This document shows positions 18,808 through 30,103 of a stretch of 64,000 bases of DNA, one piece after another (the first letter of the stretch is position 1; the number at the start of each line of letters is the position of its first letter). Source of the stretch: Terriglobia bacterium (GTDB lineage: Bacteria > Acidobacteriota > Terriglobia > Terriglobales > Acidobacteriaceae); contig JAIQFD010000001.1 of NCBI GenBank assembly GCA_020073495.1, positions 765,868 through 829,867 on the forward strand, read 5' to 3'. A program made the position numbers and the translations under genes. The notes beneath the pieces are model-generated. The model was not told the DNA's origin, did not search any database, and saw only the letters and a program-made list of their open reading frames with translations.

Positions 18808-19989
18808 TTGCAGGACGTATTCATCCTTTCGGCGGTGCGCACGGCGATCGGGAAGTTCGGCGGATCGCTTATGTCGCAGACGGCCGCGGACATGGGCGTG
18901 GTCGCGGCCAAGGCGGCGATGGAGCGCGCCGGGGTCGAGCCCGGGCAGGTCGAGGAAACGATCTTCGGCAACGCGCGGCAGGCGGGCGGCGGGCCCAACG
19001 TAGCGCGGCAGATCTCCATCCGCAGCGGGGTGCCACAGGAGGTGCCGGCGTACACCGTGAACCAGGCGTGCGCGTCGGGCATGAAGACGATCGCGCTCGG
19101 CTACCTGGAGATCCTGCAGGGCAACATGGAGTGCGTGCTGGCGGGCGGGACGGAGTCGATGTCGCGGCTTCCCTACTACCTCGAGGGCGCGCGCTGGGGA
19201 TACCGGCTGGGCAACAGCGAGCTGGTGGATGGGATGTATCGCGATGGCTTCTTCTGCCCCGTGGCCAAAATGGTGATGGGCGAGACCGCGGAGCTGCTGG
19301 CCGAGCAGTACAAGATCGGACGCGAAGAGCAGGACCAGTACGCGCTGTGCTCGCAGCAGAGGGCGGAGCGCGCCATCAATAGCGGGCGCTTCGAGGACGA
19401 GATCGTGCCGGTGACCATCGAGAGCAAGAAAGGCGCGACCACGTTCGCCAGGGACGAGCACCCGTTCCTGGGAGCGTCGCTGGAGAAGATGGCGAAGCTG
19501 GCGCCGGCGTTCGACAAGAAGACCGGAACGATCACCGCAGGAAATGCATCGGGGATCACCGACGGAGCGGCGGCGGTAGTGGTGGCGGGCGAGTCGTTGG
19601 TCAAGAAGCACAACCTGAAACCTCTGGCGCGGATCGTGGGAGCGGCGTCAGCGGGCGTGGACCCGCGGACCATGGGGATCGGGCCGGTGCCGGCAGTCAG
19701 AAAACTAGAGCGGAAGACCGGGATTAAGTTAGAGCAGTACGACGTGGTCGAGTTGAACGAGGCGTTTGCGGCGCAGGTGTTGGCGTGCGACCGCGAGCTG
19801 CATTTCGATAGGTCGAAGCTGAATGTGAATGGCGGGGCGATCGCGCTGGGGCATCCCATCGGCTGCACGGGAACACGGATCACGGTCACTTTGTTGCACG
19901 AAATGATGAAGCGCAAAGCGCAGCGCGGGCTGGCGACGTTGTGCGTGAGCGGCGGGATGGGGATGGCGCTGGCGGTGGAGCGGGTATGA
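18808..19989 (+). CDS. thlA: Acetyl-CoA C-acetyltransferase (thiolase)
   Basis: Thiolase that condenses or cleaves acetoacetyl-CoA and related substrates. NQACASGMKT (acylated Cys near residue 89), VVELNEAFAAQ, GGAIALGHPIGCTGTR (second Cys) and the C-terminal CVSGGMGMALAVE are all present. The start is TTG. The 393 aa length is typical of biosynthetic and degradative thiolases. No beta-oxidation partner is adjacent. Confidence 0.95.
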   Translation: MQDVFILSAVRTAIGKFGGSLMSQTAADMGVVAAKAAMERAGVEPGQVEETIFGNARQAGGGPNVARQISIRSGVPQEVPAYTVNQACASGMKTIALGYLEILQGNMECVLAGGTESMSRLPYYLEGARWGYRLGNSELVDGMYRDGFFCPVAKMVMGETAELLAEQYKIGREEQDQYALCSQQRAERAINSGRFEDEIVPVTIESKKGATTFARDEHPFLGASLEKMAKLAPAFDKKTGTITAGNASGITDGAAAVVVAGESLVKKHNLKPLARIVGAASAGVDPRTMGIGPVPAVRKLERKTGIKLEQYDVVELNEAFAAQVLACDRELHFDRSKLNVNGGAIALGHPIGCTGTRITVTLLHEMMKRKAQRGLATLCVSGGMGMALAVERV

Positions 19990-20060
19990 GGTTTGCCTCA
20001 GGGGCTAAAAGCCCTTATCGTTCTTGTCTCTAATCGGCGCGGCTGAAGCCGCGCCCCTTC
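19990..20060 (+). repeat. Paired hairpin repeat downstream of the thiolase gene
   Basis: CCTCAGGGGCTAAAAGCCC followed by GGCGCGGCTGAAGCCGCGCC, the same pair as at 11345-11414 and 14570-14640. It may end the thiolase transcript. Confidence 0.8.
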
Positions 20061-20072
20061 AAAGCAGGTTCG

Positions 20073-20102
20073 TTGACGGTCTGCAAACGGCGTCAATATA
20101 CT
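20073..20102 (+). promoter_or_regulatory. Candidate sigma70 promoter of the LytTR regulator gene
   Basis: TTGACG (20073-20078), an 18-base spacer, then TATACT (20097-20102), 34 bases before the ATG. Both hexamers are close to consensus. Confidence 0.55.
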
Positions 20103-20135
20103 TATAGGATTGGACTCAAGATGTCAGGAGTGTAG

Positions 20136-20906
20136 ATGTCCCTTTCCGCAGTGATCGTGGATGATGAGCAGTTGGCGCGGGACGAGCTCGCCTACCTGCT
20201 GAAGTCGGTGGACGGCGTCGACATCGTCGCCCAGGGCAAGAACGGCGTGGAGGCGGTGAACCTGATCAAGGAACACGCGCCCGACCTGGTCTTCCTGGAC
20301 GTGCAGATGCCGGGGCTGGATGGCTTTGGAGTCATCAAGAGGCTGATCGACAAGAAGGTCAGCATGCCGCAGATCGTCTTTGCCACGGCCTTCGACCAGT
20401 ACGCGGTCAAGGCGTTCGAGGTCAACGCGGTCGACTACCTGCTGAAGCCGTTCGACAAGAAACGCGTGGCGCAGTCGGTGCAGAAGGCCAGGCAGCGCAT
20501 CCAAAGCCCCGCGGCGCCCACGGACAAGCTGGAAACGCTGGTCAAGATGCTGGAGCAGCAGAAGACGGCGGCGTCAAAGATCGTGATCAAGGCCGGAGGG
20601 CGGCTGTTCCTGGTGGACCAGAAGGACATCTGCTACGCCTCGATCGAGGACGGCGTGATCACGGTGTTCACCGCCACCACGGATGGCCAGTCGAACTGCC
20701 GCACGCTGGAAGAACTGCTGGATTCGCTCGATCCCAGCCTGTTCTGGCGGGCGCACCGCTCTTTCCTGGTGAACATCAACCGGATCAAGGAAGTGGTGCC
20801 CTGGTTCAAGAGCTCGTACCAGCTCCGCATGGACGACAAGAAGCAGTCGGAGATCCCGGTGAGCCGGGCGCAGACCAAGAGGCTGCGGGAGCTGTTCGGG
20901 TTGTAG
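20136..20906 (+). CDS. LytTR family response regulator
   Basis: Two-domain response regulator. The receiver domain (about 1-125) has the acidic pocket VDDEQ, the phospho-acceptor Asp55 in LVFLDVQMPG and the conserved Lys in YLLKPFDKK. The C-terminal LytTR DNA-binding domain (about 150-255) shows FWRAHRSFLVNINRIKEV. No histidine kinase gene is adjacent, so the partner is unknown. A word repeat (cagttggcagttggcag) follows the stop. Confidence 0.94.
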   Translation: MSLSAVIVDDEQLARDELAYLLKSVDGVDIVAQGKNGVEAVNLIKEHAPDLVFLDVQMPGLDGFGVIKRLIDKKVSMPQIVFATAFDQYAVKAFEVNAVDYLLKPFDKKRVAQSVQKARQRIQSPAAPTDKLETLVKMLEQQKTAASKIVIKAGGRLFLVDQKDICYASIEDGVITVFTATTDGQSNCRTLEELLDSLDPSLFWRAHRSFLVNINRIKEVVPWFKSSYQLRMDDKKQSEIPVSRAQTKRLRELFGL

Positions 20907-21063
20907 CAGTGGTCAGTTGGCAGTTGGCAGTTGGCAGCGAAGATTAAAGATGACCGCAGAGGGGTGACTTCGGTCACTGTCTTGAAAATGGGGACTGTGG
21001 TGTAATGCGGTCTCGTCCGGCCCAAGTAGTCCCAGCCATTGTCACCGGTAACAGGAGGGGAAC

Positions 21064-21339
21064 ATGGAAGCCACAACCGTAAAGAAGATGGTGAATGAGC
21101 GGATCGCCGACACGGCGGAGGAGGCGGCGCGCCTGCGCGAGGCCGTCGTCCACGCCATCGATGACAGCCTGGACGCCGCCCGGAAGGCGGCAAAACGCGG
21201 CCAGAAAGTGGCCGAAGAAGTCATGGAAGACGCCGAGCACAGCGTACGGCATCATCCGCTGACCACCGTGGGGCTCGCCACACTGGGCGCGTTCACGATC
21301 GGCACCGTGGTGGGATTCCTGCTCGGACGCAAGAGATAA
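21064..21339 (+). CDS. DUF883/YqjD-like membrane-anchored small protein
   Basis: 91 residues: an amphipathic helical N-terminal part (VKKMVNERIADTAEEAARLR, likely coiled coil) and a C-terminal hydrophobic segment TTVGLATLGAFTIGTVVGFL with a basic GRKR tail. That is the layout of ElaB/YqjD proteins, which anchor in the inner membrane and can associate with ribosomes in E. coli. A strong AGGAGG lies upstream. Confidence 0.75.
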   Translation: MEATTVKKMVNERIADTAEEAARLREAVVHAIDDSLDAARKAAKRGQKVAEEVMEDAEHSVRHHPLTTVGLATLGAFTIGTVVGFLLGRKR

Positions 21340-21374
21340 CACCGCCCGGTTGGGCGCTCGCCGTCAACAAAACC

Positions 21375-21403
21375 GGCCCGGCACGCAGGTGTCGGGCCTT
21401 GTT
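21375..21403 (+). terminator. Rho-independent terminator-like hairpin after the DUF883 gene
   Basis: Stem GGCCCGGCAC / GTGTCGGGCC (one G-U pair) with a 4-base loop, followed by TTGTTG. The T-tract is short. Confidence 0.6.
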
Positions 21404-21433
21404 GCGTCCCGAGGATTTATAATCATCGTTCCC

Positions 21434-21676
21434 ATGAAAGCCTACGTCTATGTCTCCCTGAAGAAGACTGTCCTCGATCCCCAAGGCAAGACCATCCACG
21501 GCGCGCTGAAGAAGATGGGCTACGCCGACATCCATGACGTGCGTCAGGGGAAGTACTTCGAGATCACGCTGGCCAACGGCGACCGCGAGGCGGCCAAGGC
21601 CGAGGTGGAACGCATTGCGCGCGAGGTGCTGACCAACCCGGTGATCGAAGAGTTTCGGTACTCGCTCGAAGATTAG
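21434..21676 (+). CDS. purS: Phosphoribosylformylglycinamidine synthase subunit PurS
   Basis: Small subunit that bridges PurL and PurQ in purine synthesis. The 80 aa protein begins MKAYVYVSLKKTVLDPQGKT and has GYADIHDVRQGKYFEI and the closing IEEFRYSLED, all typical of PurS. The start was chosen at the ATG before this strand; an upstream in-frame GTG-type start would add residues encoded by the terminator. purQ and purL are not adjacent. Confidence 0.93.
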   Translation: MKAYVYVSLKKTVLDPQGKTIHGALKKMGYADIHDVRQGKYFEITLANGDREAAKAEVERIAREVLTNPVIEEFRYSLED

Positions 21677-21820
21677 TTCCCGCGACCGAGGGGGGCCGCG
21701 CTGCAAGTAACCTTACTTCTTGCACCGCGGTAACGGCGGCGGACATCCACAGAACCAGGTTTGTGGCGCATAATTACAGGGATTTCCTGAGAGTCTGATT
21801 CCCTTTGAAGGCGGTGGGTC

Positions 21821-23695
<1,875 letters not shown>

Positions 23696-23765
23696 AGATC
23701 CTTCGCGCGGGCTCTGCCCGCTCAGGATGGCCGCGCCGAGGCTCTGACGCCTCGGCAAGCGCGGC
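23696..23765 (-). repeat. Family S repeat between glmS and its duplicated 3' end
   Basis: Inverted relative to glmS. From the stop it reads AGATCCTTCGCGCGGGCTC, then a hairpin to CTCAGGATGGCCGCG, then CCGAGGCTCTGACGCCTCGG and CGCGGCG. It separates the glmS stop from the duplicated tail. Confidence 0.85.
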
Positions 23766-23837
23766 GACATCGCGGTGCGTCGCGGGTGCGACGTGGACCA
23801 GCCGAGAAACCTGGCAAAATCGGTGACTGTCGAATAA
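23766..23837 (+). pseudogene. Duplicated, synonymously diverged 3' end of glmS (24 codons)
   Basis: 72 bases that align without gaps to the last 72 bases of glmS (23624-23695) and end in their own stop (TAA against TAG). Codons 2-12 are identical. Of the last 12 codons, 10 differ (stop included) and every difference is synonymous. Only the first, boundary codon changes an amino acid (His to Asp). It has no start and is not a gene by itself. Confidence 0.92.
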
Positions 23838-23916
23838 CGATTTCACCGCCCAGAACGCAGCGATCGCCGAGGAAATGATTCCTCGGCTTTCTTGCTTCTA
23901 CGCCGTGGATTGGCGG

Positions 23917-24393
23917 TCAGGAACCGGCCGGCTTGGCCGCCTGCGTAGCCTCGGAGTTTCCGCCGAATTTCTGGGTGGCGCGATGCATGACGCGATTTCC
24001 CAGCAGGCAGATGACTCCGGTCACAATCAGGAAGGAGCCGGCGAGTCCCACGGTGAGGGCAGTCAGCGAAATCGGCTTGTTCCAGTGTCCCAGCGCGATG
24101 TAGAGAACCGCGAAGGCCCCGCACGAAGAACACACCAGAGCGAACAGGTGCCAGAGCCTGGCCTCGCGCGGCTGATAGCCATCAATCAGTGCGTTCATGA
24201 CGCGTCCGAAAACGGTGCCGGCGATGCCCGCCAGCATCATGAAGGAGGCTGCCAGGCCGTTGCTGAGGGTGGCGGCGTCCGAAACCTTGATCACGCCGTT
24301 CTGTTTGAACAGAACCAGCAGCATGCCCGCTCCCGCCGCCCAGGCGATGATGCCGATGGTCTGCCACACGTGAGCTTCTTCTTCCAGTTGCAT
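23917..24393 (-). CDS. Integral membrane protein of unknown function
   Basis: 158 residues with four hydrophobic segments: IGIIAWAAGAGMLLVLF, LAASFMMLAGIAGTVFG, LFALVCSSCGAFAVLYIAL and GLAGSFLIVTGVICLLG. The tail is hydrophilic (MHRATQKFGGNSEATQAAKP). GGAG lies 6 bases before the ATG. It is transcribed away from dnaK and shares that intergenic region. No family was recognised. Confidence 0.75.
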   Translation of the reverse strand: MQLEEEAHVWQTIGIIAWAAGAGMLLVLFKQNGVIKVSDAATLSNGLAASFMMLAGIAGTVFGRVMNALIDGYQPREARLWHLFALVCSSCGAFAVLYIALGHWNKPISLTALTVGLAGSFLIVTGVICLLGNRVMHRATQKFGGNSEATQAAKPAGS

Positions 24394-24512
24394 AAGCTCC
24401 TCCGCTTAGCTGCGCAGTTTATCTCCGAGCCTTGCGCCGCGCCAGCAGCAATTCACGCCAGAACCACAGCGAAAACTGGTGCAGCGCACAGCCTCGGAGG
24501 CACATCTAACGA

Positions 24513-24542
24513 CTTGACAACAACTCACTCAAGTCTTATTCT
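24513..24542 (+). promoter_or_regulatory. dnaK promoter overlapped by an HspR operator (HAIR)
   Basis: CTTGACA-N7-ACTCAAG (24513-24533) matches the HspR inverted repeat consensus CTTGAGT-N7-ACTCAAG at 12 of 14 positions. A sigma70-like promoter lies on top of it: TTGACA (24514-24519), a 17-base spacer and TATTCT (24537-24542). Bound HspR would block RNA polymerase, which fits hspR lying in the same locus. Confidence 0.8.
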
Positions 24543-24615
24543 AGGCTTGTTGTAAGACGAAAGTTGACGGACAACATCATAGGAATCAAGCACTTATAAG
24601 CAGGAGGCTGGGTCA

Positions 24616-26544
<1,929 letters not shown>

Positions 26545-26547
<3 letters not shown>

Positions 26548-26614
26548 CCGCGCATGGCGGGGCGTCTGAGCCCCGCCGCGGTCATCCTGAGCGGCCGAAG
26601 GCCGCGAAGGATCT
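26545..26614 (+). repeat. Family S connector repeat overlapping the dnaK stop codon
   Basis: Starts with the dnaK TGA (TGACCGCGCATGGCGGGGCG), then CCCCGCCGCGGTCATCCTG, then a GCGGCC/GGCCGC hairpin and GAAGGATCT. Two consecutive hairpins are predicted. Confidence 0.88.
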
Positions 26615-26688
26615 CTGAATGCTTTTGTGGGGGCGAATGATCTTTTGGGGGTCTTCGCCTCGTTTGTTTTAGACTCGCGGTACTTGCA

Positions 26689-26733
26689 ATGGCCACACAG
26701 AGCAAGGACTACTACGGCGTGCTGGACGTGAAG
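26689..26733 (+). pseudogene. Duplicated, synonymously diverged 5' end of dnaJ (15 codons)
   Basis: Encodes MATQSKDYYGVLDVK, against [15 protein letters not shown] at the true dnaJ start 131 bases downstream. Eleven of 15 codons differ, nine of them silently; the two changes are T/S and G/D. After codon 15 it runs into repeat DNA and stops at TAG 26797. It uses GC-ending host-like codons, whereas the intact gene uses AT-ending ones over the same stretch. No good Shine-Dalgarno precedes its ATG. Confidence 0.9.
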
Positions 26734-26816
26734 TTGAGCCGCTTGGCGGGCGTGAGCGAAGCGGGAGCCCGCCGGCGAAATCCTGAGCGAGGAGCGTAGC
26801 GACGAGTCGAAGGAAC
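26734..26816 (+). repeat. Family S repeat between the dnaJ 5' remnant and dnaJ
   Basis: Starts TTGAGCCGCTTGGCGGGCG, has a GGCGGGCG/CCCGCC-type hairpin (GCGGGAGCCCGCC), then ATCCTGAGCG and a second hairpin. It ends GTCGAAGGAACC directly before the dnaJ ATG, so GAAGGA in the repeat is the dnaJ Shine-Dalgarno. It is nearly identical at both ends to the copy before hspR. Confidence 0.9.
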
Positions 26817-26819
26817 CCT

Positions 26820-28010
26820 ATGGCTACGCAGACCAAAGATTATTACGGCGTTCTTGGCGTAAAAAAGACTGCGTCCGCAGACGACATCCGCAAGGCGTTC
26901 CGCAAACTCGCGCGCAAGTACCATCCCGACGTCAATCCCAGCGACAAGAAGGCGGAGGAGAAGTTCAAGGAGCTCTCCGAGGCCCACGACGTCCTTTCCG
27001 ATCCCAAGAAGCGCAAGATCTACGACCAGCTCGGGTTCTACTCGGACAACATCGATCCGGCGGCGGCCGCAGCGTACGCGCGTGGCGGCGGATTCGCGGG
27101 CTTTCCCGGCGGCGGGCAAGGCCACGCCCAGGAAGTGCCGTTCGATTTCAGCGGCTTCGATTTTTCCGATTTCACCGGAGGCGGCGCGCAGCCGGGCGGT
27201 GGCGGGTTCCGCGACATTTTCTCTTCCATCTTCGGCGGCGGACGCGGCGCGCAGCCGCACGGTCCCGAGCCGGGATCCGACCTCGAATACCAGGTGAGTG
27301 TTCCCTTCTGGACGGCGATCCGCGGCGGGGTGATGCGGATCAACGTGCAGCACGGCGAGCAATGCGCCAACTGCCGCGGCACGGGCGTGCTGCAAGCGAG
27401 TGGGCCATGCCCGGAGTGCGGCGGCAAAGGGCAGGTCCAGCAGACGGCCAACCGTATGAAGTTCAACCTGCAATGCCCGCGCTGCCACGGAACAGGCAAG
27501 GCGCAGTCGGGATGCCACGTGTGCGGCGGACAGGGGTCGGTGAGCCGGACCGAGCCGCTGGAGGTGCGCATCAAGGCGGGCACGCGCGACGGTCAGCGCA
27601 TCCGGCTGGGCGGAAAAGGGAATGTGGGGCGCAACGGCGGGCCGAACGGCGATCTGTACATCATCGTCCGTATCGGCGAGCACCCGGTGTTCAAGCGCGA
27701 CGGCGACGACATCCACGTGGTAGTGCCGGTCACCGCGACCGAGGCCGCACTGGGAGCGAAGATCGAAGTCCCCACCGTCGACGGGCGCACCCAGATGAAG
27801 GTGCCGCCGGGCACGCAGAGCGGACAGAAGCTGCGCCTGCGGGAGAAGGGCGTGTCCTCGGCGACCAGGGACGGAGTGCGCGGCGACCAGATCGTGGAAG
27901 TGAAGGTCGTGGTTCCGCAGGTGCACGACGAACGCTCCAAGGAGATCCTGCGCGAGCTGGCCAAGCTGAACCCGGACGACCCGAGGGCGGAGCTGTTCGC
28001 GAAAGTGTGA
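26820..28010 (+). CDS. dnaJ: Molecular chaperone DnaJ (Hsp40)
   Basis: Co-chaperone that stimulates DnaK ATPase. The J domain (about 6-70) has HPD at 35-37. A Gly/Phe-rich region (about 80-150) follows, and then four zinc-finger repeats: [24 protein letters not shown] and CHVCGGQG. Next come the C-terminal substrate-binding domains ([19 protein letters not shown]). Codons 2-17 are unusually AT-rich and differ from the upstream remnant almost only silently. Translation probably uses the GAAGGA of the adjacent repeat. The 396 aa length is normal. Confidence 0.97.
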   Translation: MATQTKDYYGVLGVKKTASADDIRKAFRKLARKYHPDVNPSDKKAEEKFKELSEAHDVLSDPKKRKIYDQLGFYSDNIDPAAAAAYARGGGFAGFPGGGQGHAQEVPFDFSGFDFSDFTGGGAQPGGGGFRDIFSSIFGGGRGAQPHGPEPGSDLEYQVSVPFWTAIRGGVMRINVQHGEQCANCRGTGVLQASGPCPECGGKGQVQQTANRMKFNLQCPRCHGTGKAQSGCHVCGGQGSVSRTEPLEVRIKAGTRDGQRIRLGGKGNVGRNGGPNGDLYIIVRIGEHPVFKRDGDDIHVVVPVTATEAALGAKIEVPTVDGRTQMKVPPGTQSGQKLRLREKGVSSATRDGVRGDQIVEVKVVVPQVHDERSKEILRELAKLNPDDPRAELFAKV

Positions 28011-28011
28011 G

Positions 28012-28080
28012 GCGATTAGCTATTAGCGATTGGCGTTTAGCTGTCCATTGATGGCTAATCGCTAATAGCAAATCGCTAAG
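28012..28080 (+). repeat. Inverted repeat between dnaJ and the hspR remnant
   Basis: The 13-base arms GCTATTAGCGATT and AATCGCTAATAGC match perfectly and are separated by about 26 bases. The stretch is stop-rich and low in GC, and belongs to the word-like spacers. It may form a hairpin in the dnaJ-hspR transcript. Confidence 0.8.
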
Positions 28081-28089
28081 TGCTCAATC

Positions 28090-28122
28090 ATGGCGAAGCG
28101 TAAGACCAAAGGCGCGTACATG
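28090..28122 (+). pseudogene. Duplicated, synonymously diverged 5' end of hspR (11 codons)
   Basis: Encodes MAKRKTKGAYM, identical in protein to the hspR start 112 bases downstream. Six of the 11 codons differ and every change is silent. It then enters a family S repeat and stops at TGA 28183. No clear Shine-Dalgarno is seen before it. Confidence 0.9.
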
Positions 28123-28199
28123 TTGAGCCGCTTTGCGGGCGTGAGCGAGGCGGAGTCGAGCGGGAGCCCGCAGGCGAAATCCTGAGCGACGCGAAGGAA
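28123..28199 (+). repeat. Family S repeat between the hspR 5' remnant and hspR
   Basis: Starts TTGAGCCGCTTTGCGGGCG, has GCGGGCG/GGGAGCCCGC pairing, then AAATCCTGAGCG, and ends GCGAAGGA two bases before the hspR ATG region (GAAGGAACT-ATG). It supplies the hspR Shine-Dalgarno. Its left end matches the copy before dnaJ in 18 of the first 19 bases. Confidence 0.9.
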
Positions 28200-28201
28200 C
28201 T

Positions 28202-28600
28202 ATGGCCAAGCGGAAAACAAAAGGTGCCTACATGATTAGCGCGGTGGCCGAGATGTACGGCATCCATCCGCAGACGCTGCGGCTGTACGAGCGCGAAGGG
28301 CTGCTGAAGCCGTCGCGCACCGAGGGCAACACGCGGCTGTACACGGATGAGGACCTGCAGCGGCTGGAGTTCATCCTCTCGCTGGCGCGCGAGCTGGGGG
28401 TGAACATCTCGGGCATCGCCATCATCCTGCAAATGCGCGAGCGCATGGAGGAGATGCAGCGGCAGATCCAGGAATTCATCCTGCAATTGCAGAGAGAGAT
28501 GATCGCGCACGCGCAGGCGCCGGCCGACGCGTCCAAGGGCGCCATCATCCCCATCCGCCGGCCGGTGCCGCCGCCCGCCGCGCCTCCGAAGCGCAAGTAG
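28202..28600 (+). CDS. hspR: MerR family heat-shock repressor HspR
   Basis: MerR-type helix-turn-helix repressor of chaperone genes that acts with DnaK as co-repressor. The DNA-binding domain (about 12-60) shows EMYGIHPQTLRLYEREGLLK and NTRLYTDEDLQRLEFI. A helical segment follows (MRERMEEMQRQIQEFILQLQ, likely coiled-coil dimerisation), then a Pro/Ala-rich basic tail. Its position after dnaK-dnaJ and the HAIR site before dnaK support autoregulation. The first codons are AT-richer than the upstream duplicate. Confidence 0.92.
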   Translation: MAKRKTKGAYMISAVAEMYGIHPQTLRLYEREGLLKPSRTEGNTRLYTDEDLQRLEFILSLARELGVNISGIAIILQMRERMEEMQRQIQEFILQLQREMIAHAQAPADASKGAIIPIRRPVPPPAAPPKRK

Positions 28601-28691
28601 CGAAATCGGCGTCGAGCACCTGCTGCGAGAGCGACGGTAATGACGAGCGGCCACCGGGTGGGCTATTCTGACGGTTCGCCCGCAGGGCCGT

Positions 28692-29699
28692 ATGCTTCCC
28701 TTCAAGCTGATCTACAGCGACGGGTATTACCTGCCGATCGGGGAGCACGTGTTCCCGGCGCACAAGTTCCGGCTGATCCACAACCAGCTGCTGCAAGAAG
28801 GGATCGCCGGCGCCGAGGACTTCCTCGAGCCGGAGCCGGCCTCGGACGACGACGTCCGGCTGGCGCACACGTCTGACTACGTGGGCAAGCTGAAGAACGG
28901 GACGCTCTCGCCGCGGGAAGAGCTGCAGATGGAGGTCCCGTACTCGCTGGCGCTGGTGCAGTCCTTCTGGCTGGCGGCGGGAGGCACCATCTCGGCAGCG
29001 GAGCACGCGCTGCGCGACCGTGTCGCCTTCCAGATCGGAGGCGGCTTTCACCACGCCTTCCCCGACCATGGTGAAGGATTTTGCATGATCAACGACATCG
29101 CCATCGCCATCCGGCGGATGCAGAAGGACAGGAAGATCAAGCGGGCCATGACCGTGGACTGCGACGTTCACCAGGGCAATGGGACGGCAGTCATCTTCGC
29201 GCCGCAGGATTCGCAGGCGCAGCCGCTGCCCGCGTGGTCGCGGGCCACCATGAGCCGCATCGGGCCCACCTCCGACATGGAGTCCTTCGAGGGCGATGTG
29301 TTCACCATCTCGCTGCACCAGGAGAACAACTACCCGGCGTGGAAGCCGCCCTCGACCATCGACGTGAACCTGCCGGACGGCACCACCGACGACGAGTACC
29401 TCTCCTGGCTGGAGAATGCGCTCAGCGCCGGGCTGCGGCAATTCGATCCCGAACTGCTCTGCTACGTGGCGGGCGCCGACCCCTACAAGGAAGACCAGTT
29501 GGGCGGATTAATGCTGACCATCGAAGGCCTGAAACAGCGCGACCTGCTGGTGTTCAAGGCGGCCAAGGCGCGCGGCATCCCGGTGATGGTCACCTTTGCG
29601 GGCGGGTATGCGCAGAACGTGCTCGACACGATCACCATCCACTGCAACACCGTACTGGCGGCCCAGGGGGTCTTCGCGCCCGTGGCCAGCAAGCGGTGA
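28692..29699 (+). CDS. Histone deacetylase superfamily hydrolase (class IV-like)
   Basis: Zinc hydrolase of the arginase/deacetylase fold, presumably a bacterial amine or protein deacetylase. It begins FKLIYSDGYYLP. The catalytic region has GGGFHHAFPDHGEGFCMIND (His pair near 117-118), TVDCDVHQGNGTAV (Asp-x-His metal ligands near 152-154), VAGADPYKEDQLGGL and the closing TFAGGYAQN. An insertion of about 25 residues after IFAPQ (AQPLPAWSRATMSRIGP) is unusual for the family. It lies 91 bases after hspR; no shared transcript is proven. Confidence 0.9.
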   Translation: MLPFKLIYSDGYYLPIGEHVFPAHKFRLIHNQLLQEGIAGAEDFLEPEPASDDDVRLAHTSDYVGKLKNGTLSPREELQMEVPYSLALVQSFWLAAGGTISAAEHALRDRVAFQIGGGFHHAFPDHGEGFCMINDIAIAIRRMQKDRKIKRAMTVDCDVHQGNGTAVIFAPQDSQAQPLPAWSRATMSRIGPTSDMESFEGDVFTISLHQENNYPAWKPPSTIDVNLPDGTTDDEYLSWLENALSAGLRQFDPELLCYVAGADPYKEDQLGGLMLTIEGLKQRDLLVFKAAKARGIPVMVTFAGGYAQNVLDTITIHCNTVLAAQGVFAPVASKR

Positions 29700-29763
29700 T
29701 GTCCGCCCTTGCCTGGAGCCGTGCGCAGGACTACAGTTTCCGCGAAATCACCCGGAGGTCCGT

Positions 29764-29958
29764 ATGGCTGCTATTGCCATGAAAGCGCCGAAATTGAAGC
29801 CGTACCGCGTGTTGGCGCCGCGCGTCACCGAGATCCACCTGGAAGATGAGTTGAACCGCGCCTGGGAAGAAGGCTACCAACTGCAATTCGTGGTGCCGAG
29901 CGCCGGTGCGCACGACCGCAACGTGTTCCTGATCATGGTGCCGAAGAAGAAGAAATAA
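29764..29958 (+). CDS. Small conserved-type protein of unknown function
   Basis: 64 residues: KLKPYRVLAPRVTEIHLEDE then LNRAWEEGYQLQFVVPS, and a basic end VPKKKK. It is preceded by CCCGGAGGTCCGT with GGAGG well placed. It is compact and soluble in composition with no Cys. The pattern (acidic helix, then a 'GYQLQFVVP' strand) hints at a small alpha/beta domain of the DUF4177-like type, but no firm family is assigned. Confidence 0.7.
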   Translation: MAAIAMKAPKLKPYRVLAPRVTEIHLEDELNRAWEEGYQLQFVVPSAGAHDRNVFLIMVPKKKK

Positions 29959-30103
29959 CATCCTCCACGGAGGCAACAGAAGCTGAATCGAAGATCGAAG
30001 AAGTCAGATCGCAGATGGAAGAAGTGACTTCTGCATTCTTCGTTCTTCGCTCTTTGTTCTGCCTTCCTCCGTATCTCCGCGTCTCCGTGGTAGGGTTTCT
30101 TCC

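Noticed and set aside
23696..23837. Tn7-type insertion at glmS (attTn7 lies at the glmS 3' end)
   Set aside because: No Tn7 ends, tns genes or 5-base target duplication are visible. The DNA downstream is a REP-like repeat plus a copied gene end.
26689..26799. dnaJ remnant as a functional leader peptide
   Set aside because: The frame runs through repeat DNA to a stop, no good Shine-Dalgarno precedes it, and there is no attenuator-like structure. It cannot be excluded without expression data.
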